This document shows positions 34,347 to 46,009 of a DNA stretch of 64,000 nt, piece after piece. Numbering within the stretch: position 1 is the stretch's first letter; each line of letters opens with the position of its first letter. Where the stretch lies: positions 620,001-684,000 of the forward strand of contig JAXDDX010000120.1 in assembly GCA_034670405.1 (NCBI GenBank), read 5' to 3'. A model generated the notes under the pieces. That model was not told the DNA's origin, ran no database searches, and saw only the letters and a list, made by a program, of their open reading frames with translations. The translations under genes were made by a program, and so were the position numbers. This DNA comes from Hoplostethus atlanticus. Lineage: Eukaryota; Chordata; Actinopteri; Trachichthyiformes; Trachichthyidae.

Positions 34347-35160
34347 GTAGCATATAGATAGAGAATAGCAGTGGTCCTAGGACAGAGCCTTGTGGGACAC
34401 CAAAGTCCATATTGCAACACTGAGGTCATGTTGTTGTGAAAGACGTGGTGTGATCTATCAAGTAGGTAAGACCTAAACCAAGAAAGGGCTGATCCCCGGA
34501 TACCAATATAATGTTCAAGACGGTTCAAGAGTATCGCATGATCAATTGTGTCGAAGGCTGCACTCAGGTCAAGTAGCAATAGTGCTGAGGTTGAATTGGA
34601 GTCAATAGCTAACAAAAGATCATTTACCACTCTCGTGAGTGCAGTTTCGGTCGAGTGAAAGGATCTAAAGCCAGATTGGAAGGGATCAAGCAGGTTATTT
34701 TTTGACAAAAAATCGGTAAGTTGACTGGCTACTGTTCGTTCAAGTAATTTGGAGAGGAACGGCAGATTTGAGATTGGTCTATAGTTCTGAAGTACTTTGG
34801 GGTCAAGGTTCGGTTTTTTCAGTAGTGGCTTGATCACGGCCGTTTTAAAGGCGGAGGGCACCGTGCCAGTGGAGAGCGACTGATTGATCATATAGAGAAT
34901 GGAGGGTCCTAAGATAGGGAATACTTCTTTAAGCAGTTTAGCAGGTAGAGGGTCAAGCATGCAGGTCGTGGGTTTTGAAGACAGAGTTAGCTTGGTGAGA
35001 GAGTCTAAGGAAACTAAATCAAACTGTGAGAAAAGACATTCAGCCCGGGGAACACCAAGTGGACTTTTCAGGGGTGAGACGGCACCGCCAGTAGAGAGTG
35101 TACTGGTGATCTCATCTCTAATCAGTGTGATTTTCTGACTAAAAAAGGACATGAAATCAT
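34347..35160 (-). pseudogene. L2 reverse transcriptase middle part, copy 2
   Basis: Duplicate of 25712-26525. Confidence 0.9.
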
Positions 35161-38100
35161 CATCATCATCATCATCTTCATCCGCTTATCCGGGGTCGGG
35201 TCGCGGAGGCAACAGTTCCAGCAGAGAGCCCCAGACTTCCCTTTCCCTGGCCACATCCGCCAGCTCTGCCCTGGGGATCCCAAGACGTTCCAAGGCCAAT
35301 GCGTAGATGTAATCACGCCACCTGGTCCTTGGTCTGCCCCGGGGCCTCCTCCCCGTTGGACATGCCTGGAACACCTCTCTAGGGAGGCGCCCAGCAGGCA
35401 TCCTGACCAGATGCCCGAACCACCTCAACTGACTCCTTTCGATGCAAAGGAGCAGCGGCTCTACTCTGAGTCTCTCCCGGATGACTGAACTTCTCACCTT
35501 ATCTCTAAGGGAGACGCCAGCCACCCTCCTAAGGAAACTCATTTCAGCCGCTTGTATCCTGGATCTCGTTCTTTTGGTCATGACCCATCCCTCATGACCA
35601 TAGGTTAGGGTCGGGACAAAGATTGACCGGTAGATCGAGAGCTTCGCCTTCTGGCTCAGCTCTCTCTTCGTCACGACAGTGCGGTAGAGTGACCTCAAAA
35701 CCGCTCCTGCCGCTCCGATTCTCCGGCCAATCTCCCGCTCTATAGTCCCCTCACTCGTGAACAAGACCCCAAGATAGTTAAACTCCTTCACTTGGGGTAA
35801 GGACTCATTCCCTACCCGGAGTGGGCAGTCCACCGGTTTCCTGCTGAGAACCATGGCCTCAGACTTGGAGGTGCTGATCCTCATCCCAGCCGCTTCGCAC
35901 TCAGCTGCGAACCTATCCAGTGAGTGCTGGAGGTCACAGACCGATGGTGCCATCAGGACCACATCATCTGCAAAAAGCAGTGATGTGATCCCCAGCCCAC
36001 CGTACTGCAACCCTCTCCCCACATGGCTACGCCTCGATATCCTGTCCATGAAGATCACTAACAGGATTGGTGATAAGGCGCAGCCCTGACGGAGGCCAAC
36101 CCCAACCGGAAAAGAGTCCGACTTACTACCGAGAACACGAATATAGCTCTCACTTTGGGTGTACATAGATTGGATGGCCCTGAGTAGTGGCCCCCTCACC
36201 TCATACTCTCGCAGGACCTCCCATAGGATCTCCCGTGGGACCCGGTCGTAAGCCTTCTCCAGGTCCACAAAACACATGTACACTGGTTGGGCAAACACCC
36301 AGGCCCCTTCCAAGATCCTTGCGAGAGTGAAGAGCTGATCGGTTGTTCCACGACCGGGACGAAATCCGCATTGTTCCTCCTCGATATGAGGTTCGACTAT
36401 CGGCCGAACCCTCCTTTCCAGCACCTTAGAGTAGACTTTCCCAGGGAGGCTGAGTAATGTGATGCCTCTATAGTTTGCACACATTCTCTGGTCCCCCTTT
36501 TTGAAGAGTGGGACCACCACCCCAGTCTGCCACTCCTTTGGCACTGTCCACGACTTCCACGCTATGTTGAAGAGACGTGTCAGCCACAACAGTCCCTCAA
36601 CCCCCAGGGCCTTCAGCATTTCCGGACGGATCTCATCCGTCCCTGGAGCTTTGCCACTGCGGAGTTGTTTAACTACCTCAGTGACTTCCTCCAGGGAAAT
36701 TGATGTTGATCCGCCATCATCCTCCAGCCCTGCCTCGATCGTAGAGGATGGAACTGTCGGGTTCAGGAGTTCCTCAAAGTGCTCCTTCCACCGGCCGATG
36801 ACCTCCTCAGTAGAGGTCAACAGTGTACCATCCTTGCTGTAAACAGCCTGGATGTTCCCCTGTTTCCCTCTCCTCAGGTGCCGGATGGTTTTCCAGAAAC
36901 ACTTTGGTGCCGACCGAAAGTCCTTCTCCATGTCTTCTCCGAACCTCTCCCACACCCGCTGCTTTGCTTCAGTCACGGCTGCTGCCGCCGACCTCCGAGC
37001 CTGTCGGTACCTTGCAACTGTTTCCGGAGTCCTCTGGGATAACATATCCCGGTAAGCCTCCTTCAGTCGGACGGCTTCCCTGACCATCTGTGTCCACCAC
37101 GATCTTCGAGGGTTGCCGCCCATTGAGGCACCTATGACCCGAAGGCCGCAGCTCGCAGCCGCAGCTTCGGCAATAGAGGCTTTGAACACCGACCACTCAT
37201 GCTCGATGTCCCCAACCTCCACAGGAATGTCCGAGAAGCTCTGCCGGAGGTGGTGGTTGAATTCAGAGGTGGTGGTTGGATCTTCCTCCAGACGTTCCCA
37301 GTTCACCCTCACTACACGCTTGGGTTTGCCAGGTCTGTCTAAAGGCTTCACCCTCCTCCTAATCCAACTCACCACCAGATGGTGATCGGTGAACAGCTCT
37401 GCCCCTCTCTTCACCCGAGTGTCCAAAACACACGGCCTCAGATCGGATGACACGATAACAAAATCGATCATCAACCTTCGGCCTAAGGTGTTCTGGTGCC
37501 AGGTGTACTTATGGGCAACCTTGTGTTCGAACATGGTGTTTGTTATGGACAATCCATGACTAGCACAGAAGTCCAGTAACATAACACCACTCGGGTTTAG
37601 ATCGGGTGGGCCGTTCCTCCCAATCACGCCCCTCCAAGTATCTCCGTCATTGCCCACGTGCGCGTTGAAGTCCCCCAGTAGGACAATGGAGTCCCCCGCA
37701 GGAGCCCCGTACAGGACTCCATTTAGGGTCTGCAAGAAGGTCGCGTACTCTGAGCTGCTGTTCGGTGCATATGCACACACAACAGTCAGAGTTCTTCCTC
37801 CCATTGCCCTAAGGCGCAGGGAGGCGACCCTCTCGTCCACCGGGGTAAACTCCAGCATAGCGGCGCTCAGTCGGGGGCTTGTTAGTATGCCCACACCCGC
37901 CCGGCGCCTCACACCTTGGGCAACTCCGGAGAAGGATAGAGTCCAACCCCTGTCCAGGAGTTTGGTTCCAGAACCGACGCTATGCGTGGAGGTGAGCCCC
38001 ACCAGATCTAATCGGCATCGCTCCATCTCCTGCACTAGCTCCGGCTCCTTCCCCGCCAGTGAGGTCACGTTCCATGTCCCTAGAGCCAGCCTCTGCTGCC

Positions 38101-38203
38101 TGGGTCCGGTCCGTTGGCGCTCTCCGCCTTCACTGCCACCTTGTTGGCAGCGCACCCGACCCCTACGGTTCCTCCCGCAGGTGGTGGGCCCACAGGATCC
38201 AGA
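35161..38203 (-). mobile_element. Rex3/RTE-like LINE, copy 2
   Basis: Duplicate of 26526-29568 with the same 13-bp flanking repeats. It arose by the tandem duplication, not by a second insertion. Confidence 0.92.
35186..38155 (-). CDS. Rex3/RTE-like endonuclease-reverse transcriptase, copy 2
   Basis: Same 989-residue intact ORF as at 26551-29520, with identical translation: GDFN at 162 and FADD at 728-731. See the first copy for domains. If both copies are real, the genome holds two intact source ORFs 8.6 kb apart. Confidence 0.92.
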   Translation of the reverse strand: MRCQQGGSEGGERQRTGPRQQRLALGTWNVTSLAGKEPELVQEMERCRLDLVGLTSTHSVGSGTKLLDRGWTLSFSGVAQGVRRRAGVGILTSPRLSAAMLEFTPVDERVASLRLRAMGGRTLTVVCAYAPNSSSEYATFLQTLNGVLYGAPAGDSIVLLGDFNAHVGNDGDTWRGVIGRNGPPDLNPSGVMLLDFCASHGLSITNTMFEHKVAHKYTWHQNTLGRRLMIDFVIVSSDLRPCVLDTRVKRGAELFTDHHLVVSWIRRRVKPLDRPGKPKRVVRVNWERLEEDPTTTSEFNHHLRQSFSDIPVEVGDIEHEWSVFKASIAEAAAASCGLRVIGASMGGNPRRSWWTQMVREAVRLKEAYRDMLSQRTPETVARYRQARRSAAAAVTEAKQRVWERFGEDMEKDFRSAPKCFWKTIRHLRRGKQGNIQAVYSKDGTLLTSTEEVIGRWKEHFEELLNPTVPSSTIEAGLEDDGGSTSISLEEVTEVVKQLRSGKAPGTDEIRPEMLKALGVEGLLWLTRLFNIAWKSWTVPKEWQTGVVVPLFKKGDQRMCANYRGITLLSLPGKVYSKVLERRVRPIVEPHIEEEQCGFRPGRGTTDQLFTLARILEGAWVFAQPVYMCFVDLEKAYDRVPREILWEVLREYEVRGPLLRAIQSMYTQSESYIRVLGSKSDSFPVGVGLRQGCALSPILLVIFMDRISRRSHVGRGLQYGGLGITSLLFADDVVLMAPSVCDLQHSLDRFAAECEAAGMRISTSKSEAMVLSRKPVDCPLRVGNESLPQVKEFNYLGVLFTSEGTIEREIGRRIGAAGAVLRSLYRTVVTKRELSQKAKLSIYRSIFVPTLTYGHEGWVMTKRTRSRIQAAEMSFLRRVAGVSLRDKVRSSVIRERLRVEPLLLCIERSQLRWFGHLVRMPAGRLPREVFQACPTGRRPRGRPRTRWRDYIYALALERLGIPRAELADVAREREVWGSLLELLPPRPDPG

Positions 38204-39342
38204 GACATGAAATCATTCGGAGAAAACAGAAAGCTATCAGAGGGGGAGGGATTGCGTGTTAGCTTAGCAACAGTGTCGAATAGAAACTTTGGGTTGTTTT
38301 TATTTGCACTGATTAACCTAGAGAAGTGTGCAGTTTTGGCTGACGAGAGTGCACATTTATAATTTAGCAAGCTATCATTCCAGGCAAGCCGGAAGACTTC
38401 GAGTTTGGTCAATCGCCATTTACGTTCTAGTTTTCTACAGGCTTGTTTAAGTGCACGAGTGTCGTGGGTAAACCACGGTGCAAACTTCCTAGCGTGGTGT
38501 TTTCTAGTAACTAACGGGGCGATTGAGTCAAGCGCGTTGGTAAGGCTAGCGTTTAGTTCGTTGGCAAAATTGTCGAGTGAGCCAACATGACCAGAGAGTG
38601 GTGCGAGAAAGCTGGGCAGTTTTTCAGATAGTAACGAAGCCGTAGTGGCATTAATACGACGGCTAATATAAGTATCTTCACATTTTTGGCGTGGGAAGAT
38701 CAATTCGATTTCAAATTTAATGAGATAGTGATCAGATAGGGCGGGCACATAAGAGGAGACCACTAAAGCAGAAACAGGAATGCCACGGGTCAGAACCAGG
38801 TCAAGGGTGTTGCCGCCATGGTGGGTTGGTTCATTAACAAATTGAGTGAGGCCGCAAGTATCAATAAGATCTAGGAAGGCCTTACTGAGAGGATCGGTGG
38901 AATTATTCAGGTGAATGTTAAAATCACCGATAATGAGAATATTATCAGCTCGGGTCACTAAGTCCGAAATGAAATTGGAGAACTCTTCTAAGAAGAGCGA
39001 ATAGGGCCCAGGTGGGCGGTAAAGTACTGCTAAGTAGAATGATGGGAGATTCGTAGCTGTAGGGCGCAGAATCAGGACTTTGAAGGATGTAAATTTGTTG
39101 TTAGTGTTGGGAGTAAGATTAAGGATAGGGTTAAATATCAGGGCAACACCCCCTCCTTTTTTTGTCTCCCGGGCAACCTGAGAACTAAGAAAGTTTGGGG
39201 GAGAGGCTTCAATTAGAGGCAGAAACTCTTTTGGCTTTAGCCAGGTTTCACAGAGACCCATCATGTCTAGATTATGTTCAATAATCAAATCATTGATCAG
39301 CAACGCTTTTGTTGACAATGATCTTATATTGATGAAGCCCAC
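38204..39342 (-). pseudogene. L2 endonuclease domain, copy 2
   Basis: Duplicate of 29569-30707. Confidence 0.9.
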
Positions 39343-39860
39343 AGTGAGGCGTTCAATACTGCTAGAGTTTTTATCAATGTTAATGGCAGTATGCGTGGGT
39401 CGAATTTCAATTAAGTTGCTGTAATTTACTGTGGGTCGGTAGGAAATTTGACGGGCACGGTGGGAGAAAGATACAGTCTTAATTGGAAGGACTGTACTGT
39501 AATTTTCAAATCGAGAGGTGCCGAGAGGATAAAGTAAAAGCAGACTGGTAAAACTCGACAGATATGGGGAGAAAATGGCGAGGGGGGGGCACAGTCTCAG
39601 TCTGTTCTGCTGTAAGCTCTAACCTGGCAGACTCCACACCCTTTCTAGGCCTAGCAGGTTCTCTAATCGCCTGCATCCCGGCGAGCTCTACGGACAGATG
39701 TCAGCTTTCCCTTAAACATCTATCTATGTTGCTAGATAATAAAGCAGCGCCTACCCCATTAGGGTGGAGGCCGTCAGCTTTCAGCAAGCCGGGTTTGCCC
39801 CAGAAGGAGGGCCAGTTATCTAAGAAGACTAATCCCTTTTCTTCACAGTACTTCGCCAGC
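39343..39860 (-). other. 5' part of the L2 element, copy 2
   Basis: Duplicate of 30708-31225; matching ends at 39862 counting the 2-bp shared CA. Beyond it, GGTTGAGGGAGACTAATTGG might still be L2 5' sequence or the start of the next repeat. Confidence 0.55.
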
Positions 39861-40269
39861 CAGAGGTTGAGGGAGACTAATTGGCGCCGACATGTACTAT
39901 GATGTTGCTATACTCGCAAGCGCAAGCCCACTATTGTAATCCTGTGTGTTTATTATTATTCTTCCGTGCGCGATTTGGCTTGATTCCTATGGGTTTTTTT
40001 TGCTCACCTGTACAGCGAAAACCGTGTGTGTCACATACGTGGTTCAGGTATCGAAATGTTCCAAATTATGCAACTCGGCGTGGAAATTGGTAACGGTACG
40101 AGAAAATTTGCACGATTTCCGACTTATCGCAGAAAAACACGCGTTTTCAAAAGGCGGTCGATGTGTATCTCCTCCCGCAATTTTCCAGGTACATGCACGT
40201 GTCATATGTCAAACTGTCCGGAATTATTGGGGGAGTGTTGCTATGTCTTTTATAAGAGATACTAGTAGT

Positions 40270-41000
40270 ACTTTATGAATTATGGAGTACTTTGTACTCC
40301 CCCATAGACTTCCATGTATTTGTACTCCCATAGACACCCATGTATTTTGAGCTCCCATAGACTTCCATGTATTTTGTAGTCGCATAGACTTCAATGTATT
40401 TGTAAGGCAACTGCATTCAACTTCATTCAACATTCTACTACTACTACTACTACTGCCACTACAACACCGCCATCTTGGCTCTAGGTGGCCATTTTGGCTC
40501 GAGACCCATAGACCTCCATGTATTTTGAACTCCCATAGACTTCCATGTAGTCTCATAGACTTCAATGTGTTTGTAATGCAAGTGCATTCAACTTCATACA
40601 ACTTTCAAGTACTACTACTACTGCCACTACAACACCGACATCTTGGCTCTAGGCGGCCATTTTGACTCGAGACCCATAGACCTCCATGTATTTTGAACTC
40701 CCATAGACTTCCATGTAGTCTCATAGATTTCAATGTATTTGTAAGGCAACTGCATTCAACTTCATTCAACATTCTACTACTACTACTACTACTGCCACTA
40801 CAACTCCGCCATCTTGGCTCTAGGCGGCCATTTTGATTCGAGACCCATAGACCTCCATGTATTTTGAACTCCCATAGACTTCCATGTAGTCTCATAGACT
40901 TCAATGTGTTTGTAATGCAACTGCATTCAACTTCATACAACTTTCAAGTACTACTACTAGTGCGACTACAACGCCGCCATGTTGGATCCAAGCGGCCATT
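40270..41000. repeat. About 170-bp tandem modules
   Basis: Units contain CATAGACTTCCATGTATTTT, a (TAC)n stretch and a CCGCCATCTTGGCT box, at about 40428, 40600, 40768 and 40940. Two copies carry the box unchanged (40467-40476, 40806-40815); others have one substitution. The reverse complement AAGATGGCGG equals the YY1 core site. Confidence 0.85.
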
Positions 41001-41074
41001 TTGGCTCCAGCTACTACACGTTAGCAATGACATATTAGACCCTAGCAACGACTTATAAACAACATAGGATCCAC

Positions 41075-41650
41075 CTAGCACACCCTAGCAACCAACTATG
41101 ACACCCTAGCAACCACCTATGACACCCTAGCAACGGCCCAGGACACCCTAGCAACAGCCTAGAACACCCTAGCAACGGCCCAGGACATCCTAGCAACGGC
41201 CCAGGACACCCTTGCAACACCCTAGCAATGGCCGAGGACACCCTAGCAACGGCCTGGGACACCCTAGCAACACCCTAGCAACAGTCTAGAACACCCTAGC
41301 AACACCCTAGCAACGGCCTAGGACACCCTAGCAACACCCTGGCAACGGCCTAGGACACCCTAGCAACACCCTAGCAATGGCCTAGGACACCCTAGCAACG
41401 GCCTAGGACACCCTTGCAACACCCTAGCAACGGCCTAGGACACCCTAGCAACACCCTAGCAATGGCCTAGGACACCCTTGCAACACCCTAGCAACGGCCT
41501 AGGATACCCTAGCAATGGCCTAGGACACCCTAGCAACACCCTAGCAACAGCCTAGGACACCCTAGCAACACCCTAGCAACAGCCCAGGACACCGTAGCAA
41601 TAGTCTAGGATACCCTAGCAACCAGCTAGAAACACCATAGCAATGGCCTA
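41075..41650. repeat. CACCCTAGCAA / CGGCCTAGGA minisatellite, array A
   Basis: Alternates an 11-mer CACCCTAGCAA with a 10-mer CGGCCTAGGA, giving 21-bp units with some 11-mers repeated alone. The minus-strand reading LGCPGPLLGC is a by-product of the repeat. Confidence 0.95.
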
Positions 41651-41807
41651 AAATATTCACTGTCGATGACTCCTTGACATCAAAGGAAATATCAGGGCTG
41701 TCCTGTGAGTAAATGTTTTAAATAAATACATACAGTACAAATGCTTGCTGTGATGTTATGTAACAGTATGAGTGATTTCATATCAATACAAAATATGAGG
41801 AACTGCA

Positions 41808-42462
41808 GGAATTCAAGATTCAAGAACTTTATTTGTCACATACACACAGGGTGTGCAGTGAAATGAAAAGTGGCAATGCTCAGCAGGGATGTGCAAAGGG
41901 CAACAAGTACACACTATTTACAATAAGAGCACTATTAACAATGGTAAGAACTAAGTAAAAAATATAGAAAAATATGAAGAATGTGTATATATGTATATAA
42001 ATTATGTGTAGTTGCTACCTAAGTGTGTGTGTGTGTGTGTGTGTGCATAAGAAGGCAGTGTGTGGGTCTGGGTGGGGGCCCTGGTGAGGTTGGAGTTCAC
42101 AGTCCTGATGGCCTGAGGAAAGAAACTCCGTCTCAGTCTCTCTGTTTTGGCAGCGTGACTGCGGAGGCGCTTGCCTGACCGCAGCAGCTGAAACAGTCCG
42201 TTGTTGGGGTGGTGAGGATCCTTCGTGATCCTGCAGGCTCTGGTTCTGCACCTCCTGGTGTATAAGTCCTGCAGGGAGGGGAGTGTAGTTCAAATAGTGC
42301 ATTCAGCACTATTGGATGCTCTCTACAGCTCCAGAGTAGAAGGACTGAAGGATCCTCCGAGAGACTTTGAATTTCCTCAGCTGCCTGAGGTGGTAAAGGC
42401 GCTGCCTTGCCTTCCTCACCAGACTGTCTGTGTGTGTTGTCCATGTCAGATCTTCGGTGATG
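41808..42462 (-). mobile_element. Rex1-like LINE 3' fragment
   Basis: Minus-strand copy of the same family as 4918-6924: the end TTCAAGAACTTTATTTGTCAC is followed by the 3'UTR, including a (GT)n tract at 42022-42045, and the last RT region back to the TCACCGAAGATCTGACATG point. Frameshifts are present. It is heavily 5' truncated. Confidence 0.88.
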
Positions 42463-44208
42463 AATTCACATTTTATTTAAATATTACCAGTGTATACAGT
42501 TACAACTTGAAATTACTATACATTCTGAAATGGTAAACCAATTGATGCAGCTGCTCAATATTGTAAAATGTATGATAGTAAAATGTATATCTTTTCATTT
42601 TTAAATACCTCCATTCACTCTTCAGTTGTGGTATTAAAACATAAAAATGTCTATAAATAACAAGGTCATTTCAAATTGTGTTTTTTCAGAAAACATATTT
42701 TCAAGCCCATAGCATACATGACATGTTTTATTTTGAAGGCAAGCGGAAGTTGGAATTTTGAAACCGCAAGTAATACGACCTGTCTTACTCGTGACCACAC
42801 GGACAGAGCCACTCTGCCCGCTAACCACGAGCAGCACATTGCATACACTTTTATGCACGGAGATCGTTTTAGTTTCAAAGTTTAGTTTTCAAACCAAAAC
42901 CTATTAATGTGTCTGGAGCCTGACAGTGAAGGCAACGTTACAGAACAAGCGCCAAAAGTTGATGGTGACGATGAGACAGGTATGCTGTCTCATGCTAGCT
43001 TAGGCTACAGTGCCAAATAATAAATAAAAAAACTAAAGGTGTCAAACTACACTTATTTGCACTGAAATGGAAATGATGATATTCTAGAAAAATACACCGT
43101 GAATAACAAGGTTGTAGAGAATAGTGACTGACTTACATAGTAAAGCTATAATTATACATCTCCAGTATGAATAGGCTGGGAACTAAAGTGGGCTGGTCTG
43201 AGGCATGAAACTCCCTCAGGCCCTGCCTATAGCCTACTATATACTGAGATCCTATAGCTTAATTGCTCATTGTATTTTGGATTTTTAATTTATTTGATAA
43301 ATTACACCCAACTTTAACAAACAAATGCATTGTTACTGTGACTGTGAACACCATTACACCTGATGTCTGGGAGACCGATGTGGCGGTTGAAGGAGTTGGT
43401 TTCTTTATTTTTTTTTTAAACATTCTTGGATAAATCGATGTGTAGATACTTAAAATGCAATGCATTAATAATTCATGCTTAGCTGTCACATATTTGGTCT
43501 TGTATCAAGAGTGCCCTATCAGTTAGAAAATAGAAATGTGTCTAATTCCCATGTTTTACTTTTTAGTAGTGGGGCTACACTGTTGTTTAAATTTGGATTA
43601 CAGATTTATATTTATTATGTCCACTTGATAAAATACATATATTGTATTTCTGTATTACATGTGAATTAATTCCATTTCATTTTTTATGTACCACTTCAAT
43701 CTTTAATTAATGAGAGGGTGCTCATTTGATGTGATTTTGTTTCTCCTTCAACCTTCAGATTTTGACTTTGAGCTTTGAGAGAGATCTTTGAGAGCTTTGA
43801 GACTTTGAGACTTTGAGCTTTGAGAGAGATCTTTGAGAGTTTGAGAGTTGGAGACTTTGGCAAACTATTCAGTGACTGAAAAAGACAGAAAAAGAGAGAG
43901 AAAAAGAGACTTCAGTGTGTTTTCGAGTAAGTACAAAACATTAACCGTGCTGCATCAGCTATTAATGAGGCACTGGTGCTGCCCAAACACCCAGTAGATC
44001 AGTAGGGCTATACATTACATTAAATGTAATATACACATATACACTCGTCGGTATTTTGACAGCACCAGTGATTCTGGCAAATGTAAACTTCAGGAGATTT
44101 CTAATCTGTAGCTACTGCACTTGAGGCAGGCCCTGTGCCTCATTCATAGCACAATGCATTATTATCACTGTTGTTCACAAGGCTATAAGACTAATACCGC
44201 CCAATATA
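42463..44208 (+). promoter_or_regulatory. Upstream region of the Helentron with splice-like signals
   Basis: No long ORF. A short reading MCLEPDSEGNVTEQAPK starts at 42907 and meets a donor-like GACAG/GTATGC at 42979. A polypyrimidine stretch TTCTCCTTCAACCTTCAG (near 43758) is followed by a TTTGAG-rich segment and a donor-like GA/GTAAGTA at about 43926. Together with the acceptor TTTTTCAG at 46002 they would make a spliced 5' leader. This is a model from splice motifs only; the Helentron 5' end is not located. Confidence 0.35.
43760..43925 (+). repeat. TTTGAGA-rich direct repeats
   Basis: Repeated CTTTGAGAGAGATCTTTGAG and GACTTTGAG phrases, i.e. two imperfect copies of about 45 bp, then a purine-rich AAAGAGAGAGAAAAAGAG stretch. 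Confidence 0.75.
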
Positions 44209-45784
44209 CACTGTGTTCCAAATTATTATGCAAGTAGGATTTCAGTTAAATAAACATTTGTTTTTTTGTTTTTCAATGAAACGTTTCGCTTGTGTTGTTT
44301 CTCCTGTCTGTTTAAAACACTGACATCAATTTCAGACAGGTTTGATAATTAATTTGGCAGGTGAGCCTAATTAAAGGAAAACTACTTAAGGAGGTTGTTC
44401 CACATTATTAAGCAAGTCACAGGTTTCATGCAATATGGGGAGAAAGAAAGATCTTTCTGCAGATGAAAAGCGTGAAATATTGCAATGCCTTGCAAAAGGT
44501 ATGAAAACACTGGAAATTTCACGAAAACTTAAGCGAGATCATCGTACTGTGAAAAGATATGTGTGTGATTCAGAGCGCAGACGGGTTCGTTCAGATAAAG
44601 GTGTATTGAGGAAGATTTCTGTCAAGCAAATACATCGTATTAAGAGAGCAGCTGTTAAAAAGCCACTGCTGAGCACCAAACAGGTATTTGAAGCTGCTGG
44701 TGCCTCTGGAGTCTCAAGAACCTCTCGATGCAGGATCCTTCAGAGGCTTGCAGTTGTGCATAAAGCTGTATTTTGGCCACCCCTAACCAATGCTCACAAG
44801 GAGAAACGTTTGCAGTGGGCTCAGAAATACATGAAGACCAATTTTCAAACAGTTTTATTCACTGATGAATGCCGTGCTACACTGGATGGTCCAGATGGAT
44901 GGAGTTCTGGATGGCTGGTGGATGGCCACCATGTCCCAACAAGGCTGCGACGTCAGCAAGGAGGTGGTGGAGTGATGTTTTGGGCTGGAATAATGAGCTG
45001 ATGAGTGAGCTGGTAGGCCCCTTTAGGGTGCCCGAAGGTGTCAAAATGACCTCTGCAAAATATGTGGAGTTCCTAACTGATCATTTCCTGCCATGGTATA
45101 AAAAGAAGAACCGTGCCTTCCGGAGTAAAATCATTTTCATGCAAGACAATGCATCATCCCATGCTGCAAAAAATACCATTGAGTCCTTGGCTGCTATGGG
45201 CATAAAGGGAGAGAAAATCATGGTGTGGCCACCATCATCCCCTGACCTCAACCCTATTGAGAACCTGTGGAGCATCCTTAAAAGGAAGATCTATGAGGGT
45301 GGGCGGCAGTATATCTCAAAACAGCAGCTCTGGGAGGCAATTGTGGCATACGCAAATGAAATCCAGGCAGAAACTATACATGGACTCACAAGTTCAATGG
45401 ATGGGAGAGTTGTGAAGGTGATATCCAAGAAGGGCTCCTATGTTAACATGTAACTTGACCTGTAAAGATGTTTTTGATTGAAATACCATTTATTTTGAGA
45501 AACAAAAAATCTCCTAATGCAGAAAATACAACAGATTTCCGTTTTCAATTCTTTATAACCTATTGAATGCTTTGAAACTCTGTTGTGCATAATAATTTGG
45601 AACACTGTATTTTGAGTTATTTAAAAAAAATACTGTTGTCATCATCTGAAGTTTTGTTTAATAAAAATCCTGATTATAATATAATTGTTGAGGATTAAAA
45701 AAAATCGTACCGACTGTCATTTGTATTGACTATTTAGGAAAAACGAACAAAAACAGCATATGCATAATAATTTTGAACACAGTG
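44209..45784 (+). mobile_element. Tc1-like transposon, DD37E type
   Basis: Flanked by TA (44207-44208, 45785-45786). The outer ends are CACTGTGTTCCAAATTATTA and its inverse, GTTCAAAATTATTATGCA-like. Second, inner copies of the end motif at about 44397 and 45586-45608 give the IR/DR layout (two transposase sites per end). It contains one transposase gene. It lies in the proposed leader intron of the Helentron. Confidence 0.93.
44435..45453 (+). pseudogene. DD37E Tc1-like transposase, frameshifted
   Basis: Part 1 (44435-45001) has an N-terminal paired-like helix-turn-helix (KREILQCLAKGMKTLEISRK), a second HTH, and the first catalytic Asp in LFTDECR. A frameshift near 44993 follows, best explained by an 8-nt insertion that partly repeats ATGAGCTG. 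Part 2 (44869-45453 frame) carries the second Asp in IFMQDNASSHAA and the Glu in NPIENLW. There are 37 residues between them, which is DD37E, not DD34E. All three catalytic residues and the HTH domains are readable. It would cut and paste the element at TA sites if the frame were whole. Confidence 0.92.
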
Positions 45785-46009
45785 TAAATAAATACAATGA
45801 AACGTGAATTTCTAATTGCATTTATAGTGGAACATAATGCATTACTGAAGCATCTACATCAATAGACTCAATGAAATGGCTGTATGTATCATTCTTATGT
45901 AACAATGGAGACAAACATTTCAGTTTGGAGAAAAATAAATGTTGAACGTACCACTGAGATCTCTACAGTTGATTATACATCTGCTAATTTTGTGTTTTTC
46001 AGGATCAAC

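Larger units (their letters stand above)
31226..39860. repeat. 8635-bp tandem duplication, copy 2
   Basis: Second unit, at offset 8635 from copy 1. It starts in mid-LTR (junction GCCA/CAACAATC) and ends inside L2 5' DNA, after which unrelated sequence (GAGGTTGAGGG) begins. No difference from copy 1 was seen in the parts compared. Confidence 0.95.
39900..41660 (+). mobile_element. Modular repeat element A with minisatellite
   Basis: The head (CACTATTGTAATCCTGTGTG, then TTATTATTATTCTTCCGTG) matches 57950-57990. It is followed by a unique 270-bp region, about four 170-bp modules (40270-41000) and a CACCCTAGCAACGGCCTAGGA-type minisatellite (about 41075-41650). It lacks the tail seen in element B. 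No coding capacity. Related copies sit at 56160-57877 and 57930-58525. A non-autonomous rolling-circle-type element is my preferred reading, as explained in the findings. Confidence 0.6.

Noticed and set aside
22591..39860. The 8.6-kb direct repeats as giant LTRs of one element
   Set aside because: Unit borders fall inside an LTR and inside an L2, share only CA, and there is no internal region between the units.
41053..41262. Repetitive proline/glycine/leucine ORF on the minus strand, also at 57171-57359
   Set aside because: It is the translation of the minisatellite and has no start context or domain.
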